Assembly: GCA_965229785.1 (NCBI GenBank)
Contig: CBDDJS010000001.1
Span: 1,426,001 to 1,490,000, forward strand
Direction of reading: 5' to 3'
Length of the DNA stretch: 64,000 bases
Source: JAWPMT01 sp965229785
Lineage (GTDB): Bacteria > Bacteroidota > Bacteroidia > Cytophagales > Cyclobacteriaceae
Shown: positions 7,981 to 16,185 of the stretch, piece after piece
How positions within the stretch are numbered: position 1 is the first letter of the stretch
Layout of the letters: each line of letters begins with the position of its first letter
The notes under the pieces: model-generated
The model's input: only the letters and a program-made list of their open reading frames with translations
Told to the model about the DNA's origin: nothing
Database searches by the model: none
Position numbers and translations under genes: made by a program

Positions 7981-9591
7981 ATGTACGACTATATCATCGT
8001 GGGAGCGGGCTCATCAGGTTGTCTGTTGGCCAATCGATTATCAGAAGATCCCGGCAATCAAGTCTTGTTGCTAGAAGCAGGTAAACCTGATAAAGACCCG
8101 TTGATCAAAATTCCCGGAGCTTACGGCAAACTATTTAGAAAATCCTATGACTGGGGGTATTACACAGAGCCTCAGGAGCACATCAATCAGCGAAAGATCT
8201 ATGTACCACGAGGAAAGACGCTCGGGGGATCAAGTAGTACCAATGCCATGGCCTATGTTCGGGGAAACAAGGCGGATTACGATCACTGGTCGTCACTGGG
8301 TAACGAAGGCTGGTCCTATGACGAAGTTTTACCCTATTTCAAAAAATCGGAAGACAACCAACACCCGGCTCAGGTGGACGAAGGATATCACGGCACCCAA
8401 GGTGAGCTTTCAGTAACCTTCAATGAAAACTTCCAAAGTCCATTCATGGAGCCATTTATTCAGGCCGGAGCGAATTGGGGGCTACCCAGGTTTTCCGACT
8501 ACAATGGTAAAACTCAGAAAGGGGTAGGTCGATTCCAGTTCACCATCAAAGATGGCGCCAGACATAGCAGTGCGAGTGCTTTTCTAAAACCGGTTATGAA
8601 TCGACCCAATCTCACTGTCAGGACAGGAGCTCAAGTTGAGAAGCTTAAAGTCAAAGATCAAAGGATAACAGGTGTCTTGATTGCTAAAAAAGGTGGGAAT
8701 TCTGAACTGATTAATGCCTCCAGGGAAGTCGTTCTATGTGCTGGAGCCATTGATTCTCCAAGGATTCTACTAAGATCCGGAATTGGGGCGAAAGACACGA
8801 TTGATCGTCATAATATCGTCTGGATACATGAATTACCCGGTGTAGGTCAGAACCTTCAGGACCACTTGTTTTATAGCGTCTCGTCCAAAGCCTCTATCAA
8901 AGGTGGATTGAATCCGGTCATTGGTCCCGGTCGACAGCTCAGTGAGTTGTTCAAGTATTTCTTTGGTAGAAAGGGAGCATTGACCATTGGGCCTTTGGAG
9001 GCCGTTGCTTTCTTTAATTTGGAAGATCCTTCAAGAGAGGATTGTGATTATCAATTTCATTTTGCGCCGCTGCACATTGGGAAGGGCTATGATTATGATG
9101 TATACGACCTTTCTACTTACCCAAGAACAGATGGCTACACCATATTACCGTCACTGCTTCACCCAAAAAGTCGTGGATTTGTTGGGCTTAAATCCAAAGA
9201 TCCCTTTGCTGATCCTTTGATCCAACCCAACTTCCTCTCAGAAGAAGAGGACCTGCATTCCTTAGTAAAAGGAGGAAAGATTGCGTATGAATGGATGCAG
9301 GACCCTGTCTTTGATCATTGCCGGGAAGAAATGGTTGCTCCAACAGATGCTAGTTCTGACGAAGCCTGGGTCCGACATATTCTTAATGCTGTAGAAACCA
9401 TTTATCACCCAGTAGGGACCTGCAAGATGGGAAATGATGAAATGGCTGTAGTAGATCAAACTTTAAGAGTTCATGGTGTTGAAGGCCTCCGAGTTGCTGA
9501 TGCTTCGATCATGCCTACAATTATGACGGGTAATACCAATGCACCCTGTTATATGATTGCTGAAAAAGCTGCCGACATGATCTTACGCTAG
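7981..9591 (+). CDS. GMC-family FAD oxidoreductase (choline dehydrogenase-like)
   Basis: The 536 aa flavoprotein has the N-terminal FAD dinucleotide fold (IVGAGSSG, 6-13) and the GMC signature around RGKTLGGSSSTNAM. The C-terminal active-site pair is His476 (HPVGTCKMG) and probably Asn520 (GNTNAPC). Family members oxidise alcohols, including choline, sugars and aliphatic alcohols. There is no signal peptide, so it should be cytoplasmic. No betaine-aldehyde dehydrogenase or choline transporter is nearby, so choline is not a supported substrate. A SnoaL-like gene follows 71 bp later. Confidence 0.93.
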   Translation: MYDYIIVGAGSSGCLLANRLSEDPGNQVLLLEAGKPDKDPLIKIPGAYGKLFRKSYDWGYYTEPQEHINQRKIYVPRGKTLGGSSSTNAMAYVRGNKADYDHWSSLGNEGWSYDEVLPYFKKSEDNQHPAQVDEGYHGTQGELSVTFNENFQSPFMEPFIQAGANWGLPRFSDYNGKTQKGVGRFQFTIKDGARHSSASAFLKPVMNRPNLTVRTGAQVEKLKVKDQRITGVLIAKKGGNSELINASREVVLCAGAIDSPRILLRSGIGAKDTIDRHNIVWIHELPGVGQNLQDHLFYSVSSKASIKGGLNPVIGPGRQLSELFKYFFGRKGALTIGPLEAVAFFNLEDPSREDCDYQFHFAPLHIGKGYDYDVYDLSTYPRTDGYTILPSLLHPKSRGFVGLKSKDPFADPLIQPNFLSEEEDLHSLVKGGKIAYEWMQDPVFDHCREEMVAPTDASSDEAWVRHILNAVETIYHPVGTCKMGNDEMAVVDQTLRVHGVEGLRVADASIMPTIMTGNTNAPCYMIAEKAADMILR

Positions 9592-9662
9592 AATTTTTTT
9601 AGGACAATTGGAACCTTAAAGTATATGTAGTGTTATTTAATGTATATACATATATTTAACTT

Positions 9663-10019
9663 ATGACACTGAAAGAAAAAACCCAGGACATTTATAACAT
9701 GATCGGACAAGGCCAGTTGTTGGAGGCGTTTGATAAGTATTATTCAGAAAATGTCGTGATGACCGAACCAATGGGAACCAGAGAGGGTAAAGTCGCATGT
9801 CGTGAATACGAGGAACAGTTTTTAAGCAGTATCCAGGAATTTCACAACATGGAAGTGAAAGCCATTGCCTCAGATGAGGAAAATGGCGTAGTATTCCATG
9901 AAACGTCTATGGATGTTACCTTCAAGGATGGAAACCGGGTTCACATGGAGCAAACCGGAGTTCAAAAGTGGGAAAACGGACAAATTGTTCACGAAAGATT
10001 CTATTATTCAGGAAGTTAA
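9663..10019 (+). CDS. SnoaL/NTF2-like small protein
   Basis: The 118 aa product has the layout of the cone-shaped SnoaL/NTF2 fold: an N-terminal helix (DIYNMIGQGQLLEAFDKYY), then VVMTEPMGTREGK and alternating strands ending FYYSGS. Members are small isomerases, hydrolases or binding proteins for hydrophobic ligands, and no function can be assigned here. A 12-bp palindrome (ATGTATATACAT, 9640-9651) lies in its promoter region. A strong terminator follows the gene, so it is probably a single-gene transcript or the end of the GMC transcript. Confidence 0.8.
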   Translation: MTLKEKTQDIYNMIGQGQLLEAFDKYYSENVVMTEPMGTREGKVACREYEEQFLSSIQEFHNMEVKAIASDEENGVVFHETSMDVTFKDGNRVHMEQTGVQKWENGQIVHERFYYSGS

Positions 10020-10043
10020 GTCGTGATCAAAAGACATTAAAGT

Positions 10044-10070
10044 AGCCTGGCCTTATGGTCGGGCTTTTTT
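10044..10070 (+). terminator. Intrinsic terminator after the SnoaL-like gene
   Basis: A 9-bp stem (AGCCTGGCC / GGTCGGGCT, with two G-T pairs) with loop TTAT is followed by TTTTT. It ends transcription of the SnoaL-like gene 25 bp after its stop codon. Confidence 0.85.
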
Positions 10071-10074
10071 GTGC

Positions 10075-10164
10075 CTAAAGAAAAATTTCAAGTGCCACAC
10101 CAAAAAGAATGATTGCAAACTCTAATATCTCCTTATTGGTAAATTCTGATTTCAATGCTTTCAT
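10075..10164 (-). CDS. Possible 29-residue membrane peptide
   Basis: A short minus-strand frame in an otherwise empty 320-bp gap encodes 29 residues. It has a charged N-terminus (MKALKSEFTNKE) and a hydrophobic C-terminal helix (FAIILFGVALEIFL), the usual form of small membrane proteins. It starts with ATG and ends just before the terminator of the plus-strand neighbour. No ribosome site or promoter is convincing, and chance is a real alternative. Confidence 0.2.
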   Translation of the reverse strand: MKALKSEFTNKEILEFAIILFGVALEIFL

Positions 10165-10339
10165 AACGTCTGGTTATAGTTTATCAACTTTACAAAGCTG
10201 ATGGAAGCATGCATTTGAATGTCGGGACTTTCGCTCTTCGGTATGAAATACCCCGTAAACTGCACAATCCCGCCACTTTGTGATTTCATCGCTTGAGGCG
10301 AATTGATCAATAACCAGCAATTTCCTATCTTGTCTTCCC

Positions 10340-10693
10340 ATGAAGACCTGTTTATTCCTTGCCATACTCTTGAGTGCCAACCTGGATCTGTTTTCACAAG
10401 AAGCTGATTTTGAATTCATTAGCTGCGATGAAGATACCAAACACGTTAATGAACGAAAGGAAGTATCACTGGTAATGATCAATGATCTTGAAGAAGAGAT
10501 CACGATCTATTGGATGAATGCCAGAAAGCAAAAAACGGAATATGCCCGACTTTTTAAAGGAGAAGAATTCCCCATCAATTCAGCTACGAATCATTATTGG
10601 GTATTGGAAAGTGAATCTGCCTGTTTGGGCGTCATACAACCACGAACATCGGGAGATATACATTTTTCAAAGCTCTCAGCGAATAGTGAATAA
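10340..10693 (+). CDS. Small secreted protein resembling the VHL beta domain
   Basis: The 117 aa product has a signal peptide (MKTCLFLAILLSANLDLFSQ, cleavage probably after FSQ). The mature part has the spacing of the von Hippel-Lindau beta domain: VSLVMINDLEEEITIYWMN, then Y-x-x-L-x-x-G-E, then NHYWVLES. In VHL the matching segments are the F-x-N-x-S...WLNF strand pair, the Y-x-x-L-x-P-G turn and the GHLWLF strand. VHL-like beta domains are known in some bacterial secreted proteins but their role is unclear. The gene is a single transcript between a terminator and cassette 1. If it is not VHL-like, it is simply a small secreted beta protein. Confidence 0.6.
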   Translation: MKTCLFLAILLSANLDLFSQEADFEFISCDEDTKHVNERKEVSLVMINDLEEEITIYWMNARKQKTEYARLFKGEEFPINSATNHYWVLESESACLGVIQPRTSGDIHFSKLSANSE

Positions 10694-10878
10694 GGATAAA
10701 GCTTTTGATGGATTAAAAGCCTCCTCAGCGTCATTTATGGTAAACGCTGAGGAGAAAGAAGTATTGAGGAGGTCACCTTTCTAAACTTCTGGTGTTTTTT
10801 TAAGCATACCAATGGATCAAGCAGCAATGCTGTGGAATCATGATTTATGCCAATGATTCGCAAATTGCCTGATCCCTA

Positions 10879-13473
10879 CTACTCCTGCCTGATCGTTTCA
10901 GCCGGGTTAACCGCTGCGGTTTTATAGGTTTTCAGGCCTATGGTGATAAAGGCAACCAGTGCTGTGATGATCCCTCCAACAAGAAATAGCAATAGGTGAT
11001 CGGTAAGCTGAATACGATAAGCAAAATCAGATAACCAATTCTCCATGAATTTCCAGGCGATCGGAATAGCTAATAAAACGGATAGACACACCAGGAGTAA
11101 GAACTCCCTGGAAATCAAAAGAATGACCTGTTGTACTGAAGCCCCCAATACCTTTCGGATACTCAACTCCTTTTGACGTTGTTGGGCAGAAAAGGCAGCT
11201 AATCCGAAAATTCCCATGCAGGCCAAACCGATGGAAATACCTGAAAAAGCTGAAAAGACTTTGGCTTGCTGGTCTTCCTGTTCATATTGTTTGTTCAGTT
11301 CCTGTTGTAACATCCAGCTTTTCATGGGATAGGAAGGTGCGATTTCACCGTAGAGTGCTTCAATTTTGGAAAGTGTCTCGAACATCCCACGTTCGTTCAT
11401 TTTAATGGCAATTCTTTGCATATTGTTCCCCATCATGATGACTTGTGGTGAAACTTTATCCCTCATGGTTTTAAAATGATAATCCTTATAGATCCCAATC
11501 ACCTTTCTGTCCCCACGGCCAAAAGGAATGGTTACTGTTTTACCAATGATTTCCTCGGAAGTAACGCCAATTGCCTTCAAAGTACTTTCATTGATCATCA
11601 TCGCCTGAGCATCATTTTCATGGTATTTATCATCAAACCCCCGACCTGCAACAACCTGAATATCAAATGCATCGAGATAGTATGGATCCGTTAAAACCGT
11701 GCTCACACGCAGGCTTTTCTGTCCTTCGAAGAACTGTATTCCATAACCATCATGAAAACCGCCTGGGACACCTGAAGCGACAGTAACCTGACGGATATTG
11801 CTATTTTGCAAAAGTCGATCTCTGAAGTTCTCGTAACCCGCTCTGATTTCCCGGTCCGTATCGATTACAAGGATTGCGGTGGAATCATACCCCAGGTCTT
11901 TGTTATGCATATATTGTAATTGAACGTAAATCAACATGGTGACAATCAGCAGAAACACCGACATGGCAAATTGAGTGACGATCAGCCCTTTTCTAATGAG
12001 TATGTTTTTACCTAATGTTGGTTTATGGTTTTTGAGGATTTGAAGGGAATTAAATGAGGAAAGCAATAGAGCTGGGTAAAACCCGGCAGAAAGGATGATA
12101 AGAACCAAAACGGAACTCAGGAAATACCATAGATTTGGATCGCCCCACCGGTATTGGACTTGAAACTCGAAATAGTTATTGAGGGTAGTTTGTAAGGTAA
12201 TACTGAGCAATACGGCGATGCTAACTGAAATCAATAACAATAAGAGAGATTCTCCTATAAATTGACCAATTAATCGACTTTTTTCTACCCCCAGGACCTT
12301 TCGGATACCCACTTCTTTCGCGCGTTTATAGGACTGAGCGATGGATAAATTAATGTAATTAAAGCAGGCGATAAATAGAATAGCGACGGCCACGCTTCCC
12401 AAAATCCAAAGAGTAGTCTTATTTCCTGAAACTACATCATCGTATCGCGCGTCATGAAAATAAATATCATCGAGAGCAACAATCTTTAGACGGTTTTTAA
12501 GATTATTCTTTTTGAAATCATCTCCAAGATACTTTTCCAGAAAGCTGTCGAACTGGCTATTTAAATAAGGAGCTTCTACAGGATTAATTTTTACGTAAGT
12601 ATATAAAAAGTTACGCCACCAGTTTTTAAACCAATCGGCTCCCTCATATAACTCCATGGATAAAACCATGTCAAAATTGATGTGGGTCTTGTATTCAGGT
12701 ATTCCAAAGACACCAGATACCACAAAATCACTATGACCTCTTAAGGTAATATGCTGGCCAACAGGGTTTTCATTACCAAAATACTTTTTTGCCAGTTTCT
12801 CACTGAGTACAACGTTTGTCATTTCGTCCAGTACCGTCTCAGGGTCTCCATGTATAAGTGGGTAGGAAAAGAACTCGAAAAAATTGGTATCCGCTATCAG
12901 GGTACGATTCTCGTAATATCGGTCTTCACCATGGGTTACTACCCAATCATCGATGCTATATCTTAGCGTCGCTTCTATTGTCCCGGGGAAATCATTTTTC
13001 AGGGCCGCCGCATAAGGAGGAGAAGAGACACCTATATCGTACCAGTCGCCATTGGGGTCCTGTGAACTTCTGTATACTTTGAATATCTTTTCTTTATCCT
13101 TATGAAAGGTATCATAGGTCAACTCGTTTTCTATGTAGAAATACAAGAACAGGACTGAAGTAAGTCCGATCGTAAATCCTAACAGACTGATCAAAGTGCT
13201 GGATTTGTGACGGATCAGGTTTCTCGCGGCGATTTTTGGATTGAAGAAAAACATGAAATTGATTTTGAGTTTGAACATTTTTAGGAAAGCTGGTCGGAGG
13301 TATTGTACCACTTCCAGCCAATATCGAAGTAGTAGAAAGCGCGAATTTTGCTCTTTCAGAAAGTCGTAACATTCATATAAATTTCCCTCAATCTCTTCGA
13401 CTAGTTCCGTACGCACCAGTTTCCTGACTAATCGTATGGATAGAGCGGGGGGTGATGATTTGGGTTTAGACAT
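10879..13473 (-). CDS. FtsX/MacB-type permease with N-terminal prefix domain (cassette 1)
   Basis: The 864 aa membrane protein has an N-terminal prefix of about 90 residues carrying the motif EEIEGNLYECY. Two MacB-like halves follow: TM helix, large extracytoplasmic domain, then three-helix FtsX block. Each FtsX block carries a GIRKVLG/SIRKVLGA motif. The architecture is that of a fused permease of the lolCE/MacB type, but no ATPase gene is nearby. Its start overlaps the end of the PadR gene by 8 bp, so the two are co-translated. Substrates are unknown; family labels such as antimicrobial peptide export are not evidence here. It is the first of four such genes in the window. Confidence 0.9.
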   Translation of the reverse strand: MSKPKSSPPALSIRLVRKLVRTELVEEIEGNLYECYDFLKEQNSRFLLLRYWLEVVQYLRPAFLKMFKLKINFMFFFNPKIAARNLIRHKSSTLISLLGFTIGLTSVLFLYFYIENELTYDTFHKDKEKIFKVYRSSQDPNGDWYDIGVSSPPYAAALKNDFPGTIEATLRYSIDDWVVTHGEDRYYENRTLIADTNFFEFFSYPLIHGDPETVLDEMTNVVLSEKLAKKYFGNENPVGQHITLRGHSDFVVSGVFGIPEYKTHINFDMVLSMELYEGADWFKNWWRNFLYTYVKINPVEAPYLNSQFDSFLEKYLGDDFKKNNLKNRLKIVALDDIYFHDARYDDVVSGNKTTLWILGSVAVAILFIACFNYINLSIAQSYKRAKEVGIRKVLGVEKSRLIGQFIGESLLLLLISVSIAVLLSITLQTTLNNYFEFQVQYRWGDPNLWYFLSSVLVLIILSAGFYPALLLSSFNSLQILKNHKPTLGKNILIRKGLIVTQFAMSVFLLIVTMLIYVQLQYMHNKDLGYDSTAILVIDTDREIRAGYENFRDRLLQNSNIRQVTVASGVPGGFHDGYGIQFFEGQKSLRVSTVLTDPYYLDAFDIQVVAGRGFDDKYHENDAQAMMINESTLKAIGVTSEEIIGKTVTIPFGRGDRKVIGIYKDYHFKTMRDKVSPQVIMMGNNMQRIAIKMNERGMFETLSKIEALYGEIAPSYPMKSWMLQQELNKQYEQEDQQAKVFSAFSGISIGLACMGIFGLAAFSAQQRQKELSIRKVLGASVQQVILLISREFLLLVCLSVLLAIPIAWKFMENWLSDFAYRIQLTDHLLLFLVGGIITALVAFITIGLKTYKTAAVNPAETIRQE

Positions 13474-13804
13474 GGACCAGTTCTAAAGAAAAGCCCGGGG
13501 CCTGATCCCACATAGAATTGCGAGTGGATCTGATTTGATGAATGACCGTTTTTCCGGCTGCGGTAAGCTGATATACGCGTTTTCGTCGCCCGCCACGAGA
13601 AGCCGTAGCGCCTCCCAGTTCTGAGGTCAGGAATCCTTTTTTTTCAAGCCTGCCTAAGGTGACATGTAAGGCACCCATGGCTGTTTTTCGATTAGCCTGG
13701 CTCAATAATTCCTGTTGAATTTTAAGGATATAAGCTTCCTCTTGTAAGATAAGAACAGTCAGAAGTACCAGTTCTTCAAATTCTCCAACATTGTTTTCAT
13801 TCAT
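13466..13804 (-). CDS. PadR-family transcriptional regulator (cassette 1)
   Basis: The 112 aa winged-helix protein starts VGEFEELVLLTVLILQEEAY and includes ALHVTLGRLEKKGFLTSELGG and the GGRRKRVYQLTAAGK wing, typical of small PadR regulators. It sits directly upstream of, and overlaps, the permease gene. By analogy with PadR/transporter pairs it probably represses its own operon until a ligand binds. Two palindromes in its promoter region (13811-13826 and 13844-13868) are likely binding sites. Confidence 0.92.
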   Translation of the reverse strand: MNENNVGEFEELVLLTVLILQEEAYILKIQQELLSQANRKTAMGALHVTLGRLEKKGFLTSELGGATASRGGRRKRVYQLTAAGKTVIHQIRSTRNSMWDQAPGFSLELVHV

Positions 13805-13810
13805 TTGTTT

Positions 13811-13826
13811 CTACTTTGTAAAGTAG
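13811..13826. promoter_or_regulatory. Palindrome in the 5' leader of PadR gene 1
   Basis: CTACTTT-GT-AAAGTAG is a perfect 7-bp inverted repeat 7 bp before the PadR start codon. It shares TTTCTAnnTTGTA with the second palindrome about 40 bp upstream, which points to two binding sites for the same dimeric regulator, most simply PadR itself. Confidence 0.55.
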
Positions 13827-13843
13827 TACGAAGATAGTTGTAA

Positions 13844-13868
13844 TTAGTTTCTATATTGTAGAAACTAA
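13844..13868. promoter_or_regulatory. Palindromic operator candidate upstream of PadR gene 1
   Basis: TTAGTTTCTA-N5-TAGAAACTAA is a perfect 10-bp inverted repeat in the space between the PadR gene and the divergent DUF6122 gene. Its size and symmetry suit a winged-helix dimer. It could control both directions. Confidence 0.6.
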
Positions 13869-13946
13869 TGTGAATTATTCTGAGATTGCACTGGAGAAGC
13901 CGGAAAAGAGTAGTGGACTTATGGATTTCATTCTATCATTGCGGCC

Positions 13947-14321
13947 GTGTCAATACAAACGCTCATTCATTACTTTCTGCACATTGGTGCACCCTTTTTC
14001 CTGGCAGTGATGTGTTTTGGAAAGGATTGGAAAAAGGCCTATTTAATTATGCTGGCCACGATGATGGTCGATCTGGATCATTTGCTAGCTGATCCGGTGT
14101 TCCAACCTGATCGCTGTAGTGTGGGGTATCATCCTTTACATGGTTTTTATGCGATGGCAGTGTATTTCATAATGCTCTTTTTCAAGAAACCCTGGCGCAT
14201 TATTGCCCTTGGCTTGTTGTTCCACATGTTTACAGATGCCCTGGATTGTTTCTTTATGTTCGATAAGTGTGGAACCTGCCATGAGGGAAACTTACTTTAT
14301 GATCTATGGAAGTCCATCTAA
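13947..14321 (+). CDS. DUF6122-type integral membrane protein
   Basis: The 124 aa protein has three or four hydrophobic helices and a conserved acidic/histidine region, MVDLDHLLADPVFQPDRCSVGYHPLH, recognisable as the DUF6122 family common in Bacteroidota. The pattern D-x-D-H...H-x-x-H resembles metal-dependent membrane hydrolases, but no activity is known. The start is GTG at 13947; no in-frame ATG upstream fits. A globin gene follows after 31 bp, so they are probably co-transcribed. Confidence 0.75.
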   Translation: MSIQTLIHYFLHIGAPFFLAVMCFGKDWKKAYLIMLATMMVDLDHLLADPVFQPDRCSVGYHPLHGFYAMAVYFIMLFFKKPWRIIALGLLFHMFTDALDCFFMFDKCGTCHEGNLLYDLWKSI

Positions 14322-14352
14322 CTTAATGTAATGAGTTGAGCGATACTGATCC

Positions 14353-14760
14353 ATGGAAAAAACAGATATTCGAAATAGAGAGGATCTAACTCATTTGATC
14401 TCGACGTTTTATACAAAAGTTCGTCGACATGCGGAATTAGGCCCTTTTTTCAATGAAACGATCAAAGACTGGGATGAGCACACCAGGACATTAACCGATT
14501 TCTGGGAAACGAATCTGTTTTTCATTCAAGGATACAAAGGAAACCCGGTAAAGGTACACCTTGACGTAGACGCAAAGTTTGATCATTCCATTGAACAAGC
14601 ACATTTTGGTCATTGGTTGGAGCTATGGTTTTCCACGGTGGACAGCTTGTTTGAAGGGGAGAAGGCGCATTTAGCTAAAGAAAGAGCCAGAAATATGTCT
14701 CATATGATGTTCATTCGAATTTGGATGGCCCGAAATAATAACGACTCCACCGAAACCTGA
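14353..14760 (+). CDS. Group III truncated hemoglobin
   Basis: The 135 aa protein has the trHb3 pattern: an N-terminal helix with FYTKVRRHAELGPFF, then FWETNLF and HFGHWLELWFSTVD. His84 in QAHFGHWL is the expected proximal haem ligand. The short length and missing pre-A helix match group III. These globins bind oxygen or NO, with proposed roles in NO detoxification or microaerobic life; the exact role here is not shown. It lies 31 bp after the DUF6122 gene. A short hairpin without T-tract (14766-14784) follows. Confidence 0.9.
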   Translation: MEKTDIRNREDLTHLISTFYTKVRRHAELGPFFNETIKDWDEHTRTLTDFWETNLFFIQGYKGNPVKVHLDVDAKFDHSIEQAHFGHWLELWFSTVDSLFEGEKAHLAKERARNMSHMMFIRIWMARNNNDSTET

Positions 14761-14856
14761 CAAATATCAGGCAATGGGCCTGATGAATGTCATGACTCAA
14801 ATTAAGAGACGCTGTTAATCTTGTCGGAGTAAGTATTTTTTAAAAGACATTCACTT

Positions 14857-15210
14857 ATGAAGGCACAGTCTAGCACCCTAACCCACAAAGTCCGACCACT
14901 TTCAATTCCAAAAACAGAATCATCTTTTGACCGGTTTTTGACCTGGACAGATAAAATGGATTATTACCGATTGATCATTTTGGCCGGAATCATATTGGCA
15001 CAAGGATGCATCACCGGACCCTTTTCATTATGGGTGATGGACTTGGTAGGCAACAGCCTTCTCCAGATGTCAGTATTCACCTTGTCCAGTTTCTCCATGA
15101 TGACCCTGATCCTGGCCGATCAACCGATGCGTCGAACGCTACCTGTGTTTTTTGCCCTGACCATTCTTCAATGGTTGATCACGATCATCAACCTGATTGA
15201 ACTGATCTAA
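14857..15210 (+). CDS. Small membrane protein, unknown
   Basis: The 117 aa product has a polar N-terminal 35 residues and then three predicted membrane helices (about 42-60, 66-86, 95-114). I do not recognise the family. It is preceded by an AT-rich promoter-like stretch and converges on ytoQ, which starts 17 bp past its stop on the other strand. Length, start and hydrophobic pattern support a real gene. Confidence 0.6.
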   Translation: MKAQSSTLTHKVRPLSIPKTESSFDRFLTWTDKMDYYRLIILAGIILAQGCITGPFSLWVMDLVGNSLLQMSVFTLSSFSMMTLILADQPMRRTLPVFFALTILQWLITIINLIELI

Positions 15211-15227
15211 GACCTTTTTTGAAACTA

Positions 15228-15671
15228 CTATTTTTGGAGAGTCAGGTATCGTAGTATTGATATAACCTGACTCTCATCTTTTGCTACTGCCGCTGCCCTG
15301 GCATCCACTTCCTTGAGTGCATGAGTGAACTCTTCCGGATGAATGACAATATAAGGTTTGTTCAAAGCAGCTGAATAACCAGCATCAAACGCCGCATTCC
15401 ACTGACGATACTGTTCTCCAAATTTGATGATTACCAGATCTGCCCGTTCGATTTCTGTCTTGATCCTGATGCCATTTACTTTGGCACTTTTGTGGTCTTT
15501 CCAAAAAGACTGCTCTTCTGCTCCTAATACGTCACCGGCATCGTCTGAGGCTTTATGTGTCACCACTGGCGTAGAGAATGTAACGGGCAATTCCTGAGCT
15601 TTGGCTCCTTCAATGATGGCCTCTCGCCATTCTGTATGTATTTCCCCTGATAGGTAGATGTTAAGATTCAT
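15228..15671 (-). CDS. ytoQ: YtoQ family protein
   Basis: The 147 aa protein matches the YtoQ family end to end: NIYLSGEIHTEWREAI at the start, FSTPVVTHKASDDAGD, then ADLVIIKFGEQYRQWNAAFDAGY and KPYIVIHPEE. The fold resembles nucleoside 2-deoxyribosyltransferases, but the function is unknown. It is the last gene of a minus-strand run that includes bcp, an RND exporter and a 7TM-AraC regulator, 50 bp after bcp. The last codons overlap a perfect 11-bp inverted repeat (15237-15275). Confidence 0.88.
   Translation of the reverse strand: MNLNIYLSGEIHTEWREAIIEGAKAQELPVTFSTPVVTHKASDDAGDVLGAEEQSFWKDHKSAKVNGIRIKTEIERADLVIIKFGEQYRQWNAAFDAGYSAALNKPYIVIHPEEFTHALKEVDARAAAVAKDESQVISILRYLTLQK
15237..15275. 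terminator. Inverted repeat inside the 3' end of ytoQ, possible terminator of the convergent gene
   Basis: GAGAGTCAGGT (15237-15247) and ACCTGACTCTC (15265-15275) are perfect inverses. On the plus strand the hairpin is followed by ATCTTTTG, so it may end transcription of the small membrane-protein gene that stops at 15210. It lies within the last codons of ytoQ. Confidence 0.45.
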
Positions 15672-15721
15672 GAGATTGGTTTTTTTGACGGATTAACATG
15701 TTACCACAAAAGTGATAAGGT

Positions 15722-16180
15722 TTATTCAACTAACCTTTTCAACACCTTCAAACTCTCATGTGTATGTCTTCTGGCATCCGTTTGTGAGTTTAATATGTGC
15801 TGGATAACTCCTTGTTGATCAACGACAAACGTTACTCTTCCAGGTAATAAACCAAATAAACTACGGGGAACTCCAAATGCTTTTTCGGCCTTCCGGTCAC
15901 GATCGCTAAGCAAACTAAAGTTCAGGGAGTGTTTGGCGATGAAACGTTGATGGGATCCTGGGCTGTCTCCGCTTATGCCAAATATTTTTGCATTGTATTG
16001 CTCGAACTGTTCATATTCATTGCGAAATTCACAAGCCTCCCGGGTACATCCCGGTGTGTCATCTTTAGGATAGAAGTATACCACCAGTGGATTTTTGCCT
16101 TTGAAGTCGAGAAGGTTTATCTGGTTTCCATCCTGATCTTTCAATGAGATATCAGGAAGCTGATCACCAATTTTAAGCAT
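15722..16180 (-). CDS. bcp: Thioredoxin-dependent peroxiredoxin, Bcp/PrxQ type
   Basis: The 152 aa enzyme reduces peroxides using thiols. The signature YFYPKDDTPGCTREACEFR holds the peroxidatic Cys45 and the resolving Cys50, five residues apart as in atypical two-Cys Bcp. The later part (FSLLSDRDRKAEKAFGV and RVTFVVDQQGVI) is standard. It is 5 bp downstream of the RND exporter gene, so it belongs to that operon, and is cytoplasmic. Confidence 0.95.
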   Translation of the reverse strand: MLKIGDQLPDISLKDQDGNQINLLDFKGKNPLVVYFYPKDDTPGCTREACEFRNEYEQFEQYNAKIFGISGDSPGSHQRFIAKHSLNFSLLSDRDRKAEKAFGVPRSLFGLLPGRVTFVVDQQGVIQHILNSQTDARRHTHESLKVLKRLVE

Positions 16181-16185
16181 AGTGT

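Noticed and set aside
9640..9651. Palindrome ATGTATATACAT as a firm operator
   Set aside because: It is a simple alternating AT-rich palindrome and no regulator is nearby, so it is only mentioned with the SnoaL-like gene.
7981..10019. Choline-to-betaine operon
   Set aside because: No betaine-aldehyde dehydrogenase, BetI-type regulator or transporter is present, only a GMC enzyme and a SnoaL-like gene.
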